A DNA stretch of 64,000 nucleotides from contig NZ_FWFV01000006.1 of assembly GCF_900172315.1 (NCBI RefSeq), positions 179,158 to 243,157 of the forward strand, written 5' to 3'. Every line of letters starts with the position of its first letter. Within the stretch, counting starts at the first letter, position 1. Shown here in pieces: positions 18,800-26,568 of the stretch. The DNA is from Palleronia marisminoris. Its GTDB lineage: Bacteria; Pseudomonadota; Alphaproteobacteria; Rhodobacterales; Rhodobacteraceae. The notes beneath the pieces were generated by a model, which saw only the letters and a list, made by a program, of their open reading frames with translations, was not told the DNA's origin and did no database searches. Made by a program: the position numbers and the translations under genes.

Positions 18800-19981
18800 A
18801 TGACCGAAGCCAGCGTCTCCGTTTCCTCGCATTCCAGCCTGACAGGCATCGATCCCGCCGACTGGGACGCCTGCGCCTGTCCCGAAGCGGCCGACGGCCG
18901 GGCGGCGGATCCCTTTACCACGCATCGCTTCCTGCTGGCGCTCGAAACCTCGGGCTCGGTCGGGCGCGGATCGGGGTGGGAGCCGCACTACCTGACCGCC
19001 GAGATCGACGGTCAGATCGTCGCCTGCGCGCCGCTTTACGCCAAGGGGCACAGCCAGGGCGAGTACGTTTTCGACCATGCTTGGGCGCAGGCCTTCGAGC
19101 GGGCCGGCGGCAGCTACTATCCCAAGCTGCAGATCGCCGTTCCCTTCACCCCCGTGACTGGCCGTCGCCTCCTGACAAGGCCCGGCTTCGAGGAGATCGG
19201 CCGCGCCGCTTTGATCGAGGCCGCCGTCCGGGTGGCGGACCAGAACGACGTCTCGTCCCTCCACGCGACATTCTGCACCGGGGAAGAGGCCGAGCAGGGG
19301 GCCGAGATGGGCCTGCTCCACCGCACCGGCCAGCAGTTCCACTGGTTCGACGAGGGGTATGGCGATTTCGAAGGGTTCCTCGCCTCGATGTCGTCGCGCA
19401 AGCGCAAGAACATCCGCAAGGAGCGGCAGCAGGCGCAGGCGGCGGGGCTGGAGTTCGTCCACCTGACCGGCGACGACCTGAGGCCGCATCACTGGGACGC
19501 CTTCTGGACCTTCTACCAGGACACCGGCGCGCGGAAATGGGGGACGCCCTACCTGACGCGTCAGTTCTTCCACGACGCCCACGCGCATCTGCGCGACGAT
19601 GCCCTGATGTTCCTGGCGCTGGACGGGGGCGAGCCGGTCGCGGGCGCCCTAAACTTCATCGGGCGCGATTGCCTCTATGGGCGCTACTGGGGCTGCACCC
19701 GCGACGTGCCGTTCCTGCATTTCGAGCTGTGCTACTACCAGGCCATCGACTGGGGGCTCGCCCACGGGCTGACCCGCGTCGAGGCTGGCGCGCAGGGCGA
19801 GCACAAGCTGGCGCGTGGATACCTGCCCCACCCCGTCCATTCGCTGCACTGGATCGCCAACCCGGGTTTCCGCCACGCGGTCGAGGAATTCCTGACCGCC
19901 GAGCGACAGGCGGTGGACGAAGAGATCGAGATCCTGACAAGCTACGGCCCGTTCCGAAAGACGCAAGGAGAGCGCGAATGA
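18800..19981 (+). CDS. FemAB-like/GNAT-fold acyltransferase (DUF482)
   Basis: Protein of 393 residues of the family often labelled peptidoglycan biosynthesis/recognition or DUF482. It has two tandem GNAT-like halves; visible landmarks are [15 protein letters not shown] around residues 196-210, [15 protein letters not shown] and the C-terminal [20 protein letters not shown]. No experimentally established substrate is known to me. The start ATG 18800 has a poor ribosome-binding site, so the true start may differ by some codons. Coupled by ATGA to phhB. Confidence 0.83.
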   Translation: MTEASVSVSSHSSLTGIDPADWDACACPEAADGRAADPFTTHRFLLALETSGSVGRGSGWEPHYLTAEIDGQIVACAPLYAKGHSQGEYVFDHAWAQAFERAGGSYYPKLQIAVPFTPVTGRRLLTRPGFEEIGRAALIEAAVRVADQNDVSSLHATFCTGEEAEQGAEMGLLHRTGQQFHWFDEGYGDFEGFLASMSSRKRKNIRKERQQAQAAGLEFVHLTGDDLRPHHWDAFWTFYQDTGARKWGTPYLTRQFFHDAHAHLRDDALMFLALDGGEPVAGALNFIGRDCLYGRYWGCTRDVPFLHFELCYYQAIDWGLAHGLTRVEAGAQGEHKLARGYLPHPVHSLHWIANPGFRHAVEEFLTAERQAVDEEIEILTSYGPFRKTQGERE

Positions 19982-20268
19982 GCGACAAACTGGATGGCGC
20001 GGCCCGTACCGAGGCGCTGGATGCCCTGAAAGCCCGCGGATGGGACCTGGTCGAAGGGCGCGATGCCATCGCCAAGTCCTTCAAGTTCGACAGCTTCGTG
20101 GCCGCCTTCGGCTGGATGACGCAGGTGGCGATCCTGTCGGAGAAGGCCAACCACCATCCCGAATGGTCGAACACCTACAACCGGGTCGAGGTCGTCCTGA
20201 CCTCTCATGATGTCGGCGGCCTGACCGAGCGCGACGTGAAACTTGCGCGCAAGATGGACGACCTTTGA
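19978..20268 (+). CDS. phhB: 4a-hydroxytetrahydrobiopterin dehydratase (PCD/DCoH)
   Basis: Pterin-4a-carbinolamine dehydratase of 96 residues. The active-site signature [13 protein letters not shown] followed by [14 protein letters not shown] is complete. The enzyme regenerates the pterin cofactor of phenylalanine hydroxylase, but no phhA is in the window; stand-alone copies are common in bacteria and have been proposed to serve other pterin or molybdopterin-linked roles. It overlaps the stop of the FemAB-like gene and the start of the mscS gene, so it is in one operon with both. Confidence 0.92.
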   Translation: MSDKLDGAARTEALDALKARGWDLVEGRDAIAKSFKFDSFVAAFGWMTQVAILSEKANHHPEWSNTYNRVEVVLTSHDVGGLTERDVKLARKMDDL

Positions 20269-21197
20269 TGATCCGAGACGTCTGGACCAGCATCACCGCG
20301 ATCCGGTTGGGCGATCAGTCGGTCGCGGACCTCCTGACCCTGGAATTCCTGATGGCGTTCCTGGGGGACGTGCTGGCGGCGATCTTCATCCTGATCCTGG
20401 GCTTTGCCATCGCCGGCTGGGTCAAGCGGCGCATCCGCGGGATCGGCGGACGGCGGCCGCAGCTCGATACCACGCTGTTCAACTTCCTGGGCAACATCGC
20501 CCGCTACACGATCCTGGCGTTCACGTTCCTCTTCGTGCTGAACACGTTCGGGATCCAGACGACCTCGATTGTGGCAGCCATCGGTGCCGCGGGCCTTGCG
20601 ATCGGCCTGGCGCTTCAGGGCACGCTGACGAACGTGGCGGCGGGAGTGATGATCATCTTCTTCCGCCCGATCAAGGAGGGCGATTTCGTCGAGATCAACG
20701 GCCAGATGGGCACCGTGAAGGAGGTCACGCTGAACTTCACCGAGCTTGCCAGCATCGGCAACGTCCAGATCATCATCCCCAATTCCGAGGTGTGGGGGAA
20801 CACGATCGTCAACTACTCGGCCTACGACCGGCGCCGCGCGGAGTGGACCTTCGGCGTGGGCTACGGCGCGAACCTCGCAGAGGCCGAGCGGGTCATCCGC
20901 GCCACGATCGAGGCCGACCCCCGCACCGACACCTCGGAAGAGATGTTCCTGCAGGTGAACGCATGGAGCGAAAGCTCGGTCGATTTCCTTGTCCGCGCCT
21001 GGGTCAGCGCGGACGACTACTTCGCCTACCAGGCGGATATGAAGCGCAGGGTCAAGGAGGCCTTCGACGCGAACGGCATCGACATCCCGTTCCCCACGCG
21101 CACCCTGTTCATGGAGCGGCCAGACCCGGCGCCGGTCCACGGCCACACCGGAAAATCGCACGAGACCGACGTGCGGGACGACGAGCCTCGCACCTGA
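20268..21197 (+). CDS. mscS: Small-conductance mechanosensitive channel, MscS type
   Basis: Inner-membrane tension-gated channel, 309 residues, similar in size to E. coli MscS. Two N-terminal helices, then the pore helix IGAAGLAIGLALQGTLTNVA with Gly/Ala packing, then FFRPIKEGDFVEI and the cytoplasmic beta and alpha/beta domains. ATG overlaps the phhB stop (TGATG). The C-terminal 30 residues are hydrophilic. A second, much larger MscS-type gene lies at 56139. Confidence 0.92.
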   Translation: MIRDVWTSITAIRLGDQSVADLLTLEFLMAFLGDVLAAIFILILGFAIAGWVKRRIRGIGGRRPQLDTTLFNFLGNIARYTILAFTFLFVLNTFGIQTTSIVAAIGAAGLAIGLALQGTLTNVAAGVMIIFFRPIKEGDFVEINGQMGTVKEVTLNFTELASIGNVQIIIPNSEVWGNTIVNYSAYDRRRAEWTFGVGYGANLAEAERVIRATIEADPRTDTSEEMFLQVNAWSESSVDFLVRAWVSADDYFAYQADMKRRVKEAFDANGIDIPFPTRTLFMERPDPAPVHGHTGKSHETDVRDDEPRT

Positions 21198-21199
21198 GC

Positions 21200-21685
21200 C
21201 TAGAGCGCGGCCACGATCGCCGCGCCGCCGCTGGCGTTGCAGGTGCCGGGCTCGTCCTCGTGGATCAGCGACACCACGCCGTCCTCGGCCACCAAGGCGT
21301 ACCGCTTCGATCGGTCGTAGAACCCGGCGGGCGGTGCGTTGAAGGCCATGTCGACTGACTTGGTGAACTCGGCGGCGGGATCGGCCAGCATGGTGATTCC
21401 GGCCTCGTGCGCACCGGTATCCGCGCCCCATTGCTTCATCACGAAGGGGTCGTTGACGGCGATGCAGATCACCTCGTCCACGCCCTTGGCCTTCAGGTCG
21501 TCCATGGACCTGACGAAAGACGGGACATGCGCCGTGGTGCAGGTGCCGGTATAGGCGCCGGGCAGGCCGAAGATCACGACCTTGCGGCCCTTGAGGCGCT
21601 CGGACAGGTGCACCTCTTCGGGGCGTCCGTCGCCCATGCGCAGAAGGGTGGCGTCCGGCAGGGTGTCGCCTTGGCGGATGGGCAT
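21200..21685 (-). CDS. Peroxiredoxin, Prx5 type
   Basis: Thiol peroxidase of the Prx5/AHP1-like group, 161 residues, reducing H2O2 and organic peroxides. The active-site loop LPGAYTGTCTTAHVP contains peroxidatic Cys49; a second cysteine, Cys149 in DEPGTCNASGG, could resolve it. ATG 21685 follows AAGGAG with good spacing; the open frame extends upstream but without similarity. Divergent from the flavoprotein gene at 21762. Confidence 0.9.
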   Translation of the reverse strand: MPIRQGDTLPDATLLRMGDGRPEEVHLSERLKGRKVVIFGLPGAYTGTCTTAHVPSFVRSMDDLKAKGVDEVICIAVNDPFVMKQWGADTGAHEAGITMLADPAAEFTKSVDMAFNAPPAGFYDRSKRYALVAEDGVVSLIHEDEPGTCNASGGAAIVAAL

Positions 21686-21761
21686 GGGGCAGCGCTCCTT
21701 AACTATCGGTGTGACCGCGGTTATAGGCGTTCCCACGGACGGGACCAGAGAAGAGGCGCGG

Positions 21762-22970
21762 ATGTCGCATATCGTCGTCGTGGGGGCCGGGCAGGCCGGG
21801 CAGCAGATCTGTGCCACGCTCAGGGACAAGGGGTTCGACGGGCGCCTCACCCTCATCGGGGCCGAGCCGCATCCGCCCTACCAGCGCCCTCCGCTGTCCA
21901 AGGGCTACCTGCTGGGCGAGATGGCGCGCGAGCGGCTCTTTCTGAAGCCCGAGGCGTGGTATGCGGATCACGGGATCGACCTGCGCCTCGGCACGCCCGC
22001 GACCGACATCGACCCCGACGCCCGCACGCTTCGGCTGGGCGACGAGGTGGTGCACTGGGATCAGTTGGCCATCGCGACGGGGCTCGACGCGCGGACCGTT
22101 TCGGCCGACGCCGGTGGCGACCTCGACGGCGTGTTCACCGTGCGCAACCTTGCCGATGTCGATCGGATGGAGGCTCCGTTGAAGGCCGCGCGGAACGTGG
22201 TCGTGGTGGGCGGCGGCTATATCGGGCTCGAGGCGGCGGCGGTCGCGCGCAAGCTCGGTGCCGAGGTCACGGTGGTCGAGGCCGGCCAGCGGATCCTGGG
22301 TCGCGTCGCCTCGGTCGAGACGGCCGGCGTGATGCGCGACCTCCACGCCCGGAACGGCGTCACGATCCGCGAGGATGCGCGGCTCGACCGGCTGGTGGGC
22401 GAGGGGCGCGTGACGGCCGCTCACCTCGAGAGCGGCGAGGAGTTGCCGGCGGACGTGGTGATCGTGGGCATCGGCCTCGTTCCGCGCTGCGAGATCGCCG
22501 CGATGGCGGGGCTCGACTGCGACGGCGGGGTCGTGGTCGATGCCTGCGGGCGCACGTCCGCCCCCGATATCTGGGCTGCCGGAGATTGCGCGCTGTTCCC
22601 CTATCGGGGGTCTCTGACGCGCCTCGAATCGGTGCAGAACGCCATCGACATGGGGCAGGCGGTCGCGCGCAACATGCTGGGGACCGAAGAGCCCTACAGC
22701 CCCCTGCCATGGTTCTGGTCCGACCAGTACGACGTCAAGCTGCAGATCGCGGGGCTGAACACCGGCTATGACCGGGTCGTCATGCGGGGGGCGGGGCAGG
22801 TGCCCGTCTCGCTTTGGTACTTCTGCGGGGACGAGCTGCGGGCGGTCGATTCGATCGGCGACGGGCGGGCCTACATGGTGGGCAAGCGCCTGCTCGAATC
22901 CGGCGCGAGGGTCACGCCCGAAGAGGTCGCCGACCCTGACACCGACCTCAAGGCCCTGTTGAAGCGGTGA
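21762..22970 (+). CDS. FAD-dependent ferredoxin-type reductase
   Basis: NAD(P)H-dependent flavoprotein of the ferredoxin/putidaredoxin/rubredoxin reductase family, 402 residues. FAD-binding GAGQAG is at residues 7-12, the family pattern PYQRPPLSKGYL follows, the NAD(P)H site is VVVGGGYIGLEAA and the second FAD motif is DIWAAGDCALFP. No ferredoxin or P450 gene is adjacent, so the electron acceptor is unknown. Its stop overlaps the rsmD start by four bases. Some relatives act as rhodocoxin or thioredoxin-like reductases. Confidence 0.88.
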   Translation: MSHIVVVGAGQAGQQICATLRDKGFDGRLTLIGAEPHPPYQRPPLSKGYLLGEMARERLFLKPEAWYADHGIDLRLGTPATDIDPDARTLRLGDEVVHWDQLAIATGLDARTVSADAGGDLDGVFTVRNLADVDRMEAPLKAARNVVVVGGGYIGLEAAAVARKLGAEVTVVEAGQRILGRVASVETAGVMRDLHARNGVTIREDARLDRLVGEGRVTAAHLESGEELPADVVIVGIGLVPRCEIAAMAGLDCDGGVVVDACGRTSAPDIWAAGDCALFPYRGSLTRLESVQNAIDMGQAVARNMLGTEEPYSPLPWFWSDQYDVKLQIAGLNTGYDRVVMRGAGQVPVSLWYFCGDELRAVDSIGDGRAYMVGKRLLESGARVTPEEVADPDTDLKALLKR

Positions 22971-23527
22971 GGATCATCGCCGGCACCCATCGCGGACGGG
23001 CCCTCGCCGCGGTCGGCAAGGGCGACCCGGCGGCGCATCTGCGCCCGACGACCGACCGCGTGCGCGAGAGCCTGTTCGGCGTCCTCGAAGGGGGGCGCTT
23101 CGGTGATCCGGTCGAGGGTGCGCACGTCCTCGACCTGTTCGCGGGCACCGGTGCGCTGGGGCTGGAGGCGCTGTCGCGTGGCGCGGCCGACGTGACCTTC
23201 GTGGAAAGCGGGCGCAAGGCGCTGGCGCTCCTGTCCCGCAACATCGAAACGCTGGGCGAGGCTGCGCGCACCCGCATCCTTCGCCAGGACGCCGCTCGGC
23301 TTGGTCCGTCGGACCGACCCTGCGACCTGGTGTTCCTCGACCCGCCCTATGGCAAGGGTCTCGGGCAGCGGGCGATTGCCGCGGCCCGGGCGGGCGGCTG
23401 GATCGCTCCGGGCGCGCTGATCGTGTGGGAAGAAGCCGCCGCCGTCGACCTGCCTGAAGGGCTGAGTCCGCTGGAAACCCGGCGCTACGGAGACACGTGG
23501 ATCTCGCTCGCGCGGCACGAAGGCTAA
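22967..23527 (+). CDS. rsmD: 16S rRNA (guanine(966)-N2)-methyltransferase
   Basis: SAM-dependent methyltransferase of 186 residues modifying G966 of 16S rRNA. It begins MRIIAGTHRGRAL, has the SAM loop DLFAGTGALGLEAL around residues 56-69 and the catalytic DPPY at 125-128. The GTG start overlaps the flavoprotein stop. Length and motif order are normal for RsmD. Confidence 0.93.
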   Translation: MRIIAGTHRGRALAAVGKGDPAAHLRPTTDRVRESLFGVLEGGRFGDPVEGAHVLDLFAGTGALGLEALSRGAADVTFVESGRKALALLSRNIETLGEAARTRILRQDAARLGPSDRPCDLVFLDPPYGKGLGQRAIAAARAGGWIAPGALIVWEEAAAVDLPEGLSPLETRRYGDTWISLARHEG

Positions 23528-23648
23528 AATTCGCTGCACTGCAGCGTCCCGTCTGGTGCAACCCGGACTTGCCAACTGATCCGTGGTGCGCTGCGCCGCG
23601 GCGACCTATCTGTTGCCTCGAACGAGATAGACAGTACCGGAGGCAAAC

Positions 23649-23867
23649 ATGGCCTACATTCGCACCCACGCCCACCACGACGGCCCGGGCATCTTCGCCC
23701 GCATCGGCCACGCCGTTGCCACCTGGTTCGTCGAGGTGATGGAATCCTCGTCCCGCTTCGACCAGATCGAGCGCCTGCAGCGCAAGTCGGACGATCAACT
23801 GGCCGAAATGGGCCTTCGCCGGGACGAGATCGTGCGTCACGTCTTCCGTGACCGCATGATGTACTGA
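23649..23867 (+). CDS. DUF1127 (YjiS-like) small protein
   Basis: Small protein of 72 residues. The C-terminal part (RFDQIERLQRKSDDQLAEMG and LRRDEIVRHVF) is the DUF1127 arginine-rich helix pair, which in alphaproteobacteria has been linked to phosphate, carbon or RNA metabolism. A good ribosome-binding site (CCGGAGG) precedes the ATG. It has its own terminator, suggesting a monocistronic, probably abundant, message. Confidence 0.85.
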   Translation: MAYIRTHAHHDGPGIFARIGHAVATWFVEVMESSSRFDQIERLQRKSDDQLAEMGLRRDEIVRHVFRDRMMY

Positions 23868-23892
23868 GCAGACGAAATTGCCAGTCAGTCGC

Positions 23893-23918
23893 AAGGGCCG
23901 CCCGATGGGCGGCCTTTT
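23893..23918. terminator. Intrinsic terminator of the DUF1127 gene
   Basis: GGCCGCCC (23896-23903), loop GAT, GGGCGGCC (23907-23914), then TTTT, with the preceding AAG able to extend the stem. It lies between the DUF1127 gene and the convergent methionine aminopeptidase gene and can serve both directions. Confidence 0.88.
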
Positions 23919-23935
23919 CGCTGTCCGGTTCCCTG

Positions 23936-24745
23936 TCAGCTCCAGGTGGGGTGGAACAGGCCGCCCGGCGAGAGAGTGAAGATCTCGCACCCATCCGCCG
24001 TGACGCCGATCGAGTGTTCGAACTGCGCCGACAGCGACTTGTCGCGCGTCACTGCAGTCCAGTCATCCGACAGGACCTTCGTCTCGGGTCGGCCCAGGTT
24101 CACCATCGGCTCGATGGTGAAGAACATGCCTTCCTCGAGCCGCGGACCGGTTCCGGGCCGGCCGTAATGCAGCACGTTCGGCGGCGCGTGGAACACCTGC
24201 CCCAGCCCGTGACCGCAGAAATCGCGAACCACCGACATACGCTGCGCCTCGACATAGGACTGGATGGCCGCGCCGATGTCGCCGAACGTGTTGCCCGGCT
24301 TGACCGCCTCGATCCCGATCATCAGGGCGTCGTGGGTCACCTCGATCAGCCGCTCGGCCTTTCGGCCCAGCTTGCCGGCGACGTACATGCGGCTCGAATC
24401 ACCGAACCAGCCGTCGACGATCACGGTGATGTCGATGTTCAGGATGTCCCCGTCCTTCAGCCGCTTCTCCCCGGGGATTCCGTGGCAGACCACGTGATTT
24501 ACGCTGATGCAGCTGGCGTGCTGGTAGCCGCGATACCCGATCGTTGCCGAAGTCGCTTCGGACGCGTCGATCCATTCCGTGATCAGCCGGTCGAGCTCTT
24601 TCGTCGTCTGGCCCGGTTCGACATGAGGCGCGATCCGGTCGAGAAGCTCGGCCGCCAGACGGCCGGCCACGTGCATGCCCGCGAAATCGCCGGGTTCGTA
24701 GATGCGGATTCCGTCCTTGGTCAGACGTCCGGTCGAATTCTCCAA
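23936..24745 (-). CDS. map: Methionine aminopeptidase, type I
   Basis: Dinuclear-metal protease that removes the initiator methionine, 269 residues. Seen are the conserved HGIPG, the metal-binding Asp pair in NIDITVIVDGWFGDSSRMY, His in CGHGLGQVFH, and Glu in FTIEPM. The only sensible start is TTG at 24745: AGGAG lies about eight bases upstream, and the next in-frame Met would cut off conserved N-terminal residues (TKDGIRIYEPGDFAGM). The gene is divergent from tctC across a 256-bp region. Confidence 0.93.
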   Translation of the reverse strand: MENSTGRLTKDGIRIYEPGDFAGMHVAGRLAAELLDRIAPHVEPGQTTKELDRLITEWIDASEATSATIGYRGYQHASCISVNHVVCHGIPGEKRLKDGDILNIDITVIVDGWFGDSSRMYVAGKLGRKAERLIEVTHDALMIGIEAVKPGNTFGDIGAAIQSYVEAQRMSVVRDFCGHGLGQVFHAPPNVLHYGRPGTGPRLEEGMFFTIEPMVNLGRPETKVLSDDWTAVTRDKSLSAQFEHSIGVTADGCEIFTLSPGGLFHPTWS

Positions 24746-24946
24746 GGAAGCTCTCCTGCCGTTCAGACGATCCCAAGATAGGGAAATGTGCCGGGGATTG
24801 CCACCGGTTCAGGCCGAGACGGCGGTCAAACGCGGCTTGGCACAAATCCTCCAGACGCCACAGGTTCTCGGGGCCGTAACGGCGCAGACCGCCCTGCATG
24901 TGCTTCGGCGAGTTTCAGCGTCCGCCGAAGGGTGCTCACGTGGTCA

Positions 24947-24989
24947 TTGACAAGATGCTCATAGCCCGTAACCTACTATCCAGTAGATC
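24947..24989 (+). promoter_or_regulatory. tctC promoter -35 box with TetR-type operator site 1
   Basis: A perfect TTGACA lies at 24947-24952. About 17 bases downstream, where the -10 and +1 should be, is AACCTACT-ATCC-AGTAGATC (24970-24989). This is the same 8-4-8 inverted repeat found before the oxidoreductase gene at 30324, here with two mismatches between arms. It ends 12 bases before the tctC ATG. Its position would block RNA polymerase, as expected for a repressor site. Confidence 0.72.
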
Positions 24990-25001
24990 TGGGAGGATAC
25001 T

Positions 25002-26021
25002 ATGTTCAGTCGAATGACGACAGCGATCGCCGCGGCGATCTGCCTGACTGCACCCGCCGCACTGGCGCAAGAAAACGAGTGGCAGCCGGACCGTCCCATC
25101 AACATCATCGTGCCGTGGGCTGCCGGAGGCTCGACCGACCAGGTCACCCGCGTGGTCGCCCCGATTCTGGAGGAAGCGCTGGGAACCCAGATCGTCGTGG
25201 TGAACCAGCCCGGCGCATCGGGCTCCACGGGGACGGCGACCGCACTGGACGCACCGCGTGACGGCTACACGTGGACAGCGAACGCCATTGCCAACAACGC
25301 GACCTACGCGGTCACCGGGCTGGTTCCCGATACCTCGATCGAGGATTATCGGATCTACCTCCATGTCGCCAACGTGCCCATGGTCAGCGTCAACGCGGAC
25401 AGCGAGTATCAGGACTTTCCGGCCCTGCTCGAGGCGATGAAGAACGGGTCGGTCACGGTCGGCACGGCTGGCATCAACAGCTCGGGCGGGATGGCGCTGG
25501 CCGCCTTGCGCGAAGAGGCCGAAAGCGACCTGCCGGGCGCCCGGATGATCACCTATGACGGCGGCAACCCTGCCGTGATCGCCGCCGCGTCGGGCGAGGT
25601 GGACGCCACCACGCAGCTTGCGGTCGAGCAAAGCGAGATGGTGCGCGCCGACCGCCTGCGCGCGCTGACCGTGCTGTCGGACGAGCCGCTGGAGCTCGAG
25701 GGGATCGATCCGGTGCCGCCAATCACCGAATTCCTGCCCGATTTCGAGGTCGCGGCAGACTATTTCGGCGTGTTCATCCCGGTGGGCGCCCCGCAGGAAG
25801 TCTACGACACGGTGGACCGCGTGTGGGAAGAGCACGTGATGAACAGCCAGGCGCTGAAGGATTACGCCAATGACCGTGGCGCCGTCTTCGCGCCCAGCTA
25901 CGGAGAGGCTGCGCTGGAACGCGCCATGCCGGTCGTGATCGCCGAGGCCTGCGCGCGGGTCGAGCGCGGCGAGGCGGTCATCGATCCTTCCGAGATCGGC
26001 ATCGACTGCGACGCCGGTTGA
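25002..26021 (+). CDS. tctC: TTT transporter substrate-binding protein (Bug/TctC family)
   Basis: Periplasmic solute receptor of a tripartite tricarboxylate transporter, 339 residues. Signal peptide MFSRMTTAIAAAICLTAPAALAQ, then the Bug-family first strand PINIIVPWAAGGSTDQVTR and NQPGASGSTG, which contact the carboxylate of the ligand through waters. GGGAGGATACT precedes the ATG. It is the first gene of a five-gene run (receptor, small and large membrane subunit, two catabolic enzymes). The ligand is probably a sugar acid or another small carboxylate; it cannot be told from sequence. Confidence 0.92.
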   Translation: MFSRMTTAIAAAICLTAPAALAQENEWQPDRPINIIVPWAAGGSTDQVTRVVAPILEEALGTQIVVVNQPGASGSTGTATALDAPRDGYTWTANAIANNATYAVTGLVPDTSIEDYRIYLHVANVPMVSVNADSEYQDFPALLEAMKNGSVTVGTAGINSSGGMALAALREEAESDLPGARMITYDGGNPAVIAAASGEVDATTQLAVEQSEMVRADRLRALTVLSDEPLELEGIDPVPPITEFLPDFEVAADYFGVFIPVGAPQEVYDTVDRVWEEHVMNSQALKDYANDRGAVFAPSYGEAALERAMPVVIAEACARVERGEAVIDPSEIGIDCDAG

Positions 26022-26027
26022 ACCCGG

Positions 26028-26054
26028 CCGGGACGGCGGTGCGCGCCGTCCCGG
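26028..26054 (+). other. Intraoperonic 11-bp hairpin between tctC and tctB
   Basis: CCGGGACGGCG, loop GTGCG, CGCCGTCCCGG: a perfect 11-bp stem starting seven bases after the tctC stop and followed by TTCATTT, not a strong T-tract. Such structures after binding-protein genes usually shield the upstream message from 3' exonucleases or cause partial termination, so that more receptor than membrane protein is made. Confidence 0.7.
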
Positions 26055-26076
26055 TTCATTTCCCTACAGGCGGAAC

Positions 26077-26568
26077 ATGTTCATGCGAATGACGCTGGCG
26101 GATCGTCTGACCGCGATCGTTTTTGCCGCGCTTGGGCTTTCGATGGCCGTGGGCGGCTACCGGATGGACCGGTTGGAGATCCGGCAGATCCATCCCGGCT
26201 CGATCCCCGGGCTGGTGCCGATGATCCTGGGAGTACTGCTGGTCATCTGCGCGGCAATGCTGTGGCGCGAGGCGGCGCGTGCCGGGCCCGATACGGGCGA
26301 GCCGGTGCTGTCGGACGGGTCGTGGCTCCGCCTGGGCCTGACCGCGGGGACCTGCCTGATCTATGCGCTGGTCCTGGTGGGCTTCCTGCCCTTCGTGTGG
26401 TCCACCGGGCTGTTCGTCTTCACCTTCGCCGCGATCTTCAGCTGGCCCGGATCGGGTGACGTCGTCGCGCTGGTCAAGGCGCTGGCGGGTGCCGCGATCC
26501 TGGCGGTGGCGACGGCGATCGGAACCGCGCTGCTTTTTGCCGAGGTCTTCCTGGTGCGTCTGCCATGA
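26077..26568 (+). CDS. tctB: TTT transporter small membrane subunit
   Basis: TctB-type subunit of 163 residues with four predicted helices. The family pattern IRQIHPGSIPGLVPMILGVLL (short central segment about residues 32-52) is visible: the first helix ends in a GSxPxxxP turn. Its stop overlaps the tctA start (ATGA). It partners the large channel subunit TctA; transport is driven by a cation or proton gradient, not ATP. Confidence 0.9.
   Translation: MFMRMTLADRLTAIVFAALGLSMAVGGYRMDRLEIRQIHPGSIPGLVPMILGVLLVICAAMLWREAARAGPDTGEPVLSDGSWLRLGLTAGTCLIYALVLVGFLPFVWSTGLFVFTFAAIFSWPGSGDVVALVKALAGAAILAVATAIGTALLFAEVFLVRLP

Noticed and set aside
24746..25001. Possible extra small gene in the 256-bp gap between map and tctC
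   Set aside because: Short frames here are shadows without ribosome-binding sites; the only clear content is the tctC promoter with its operator.
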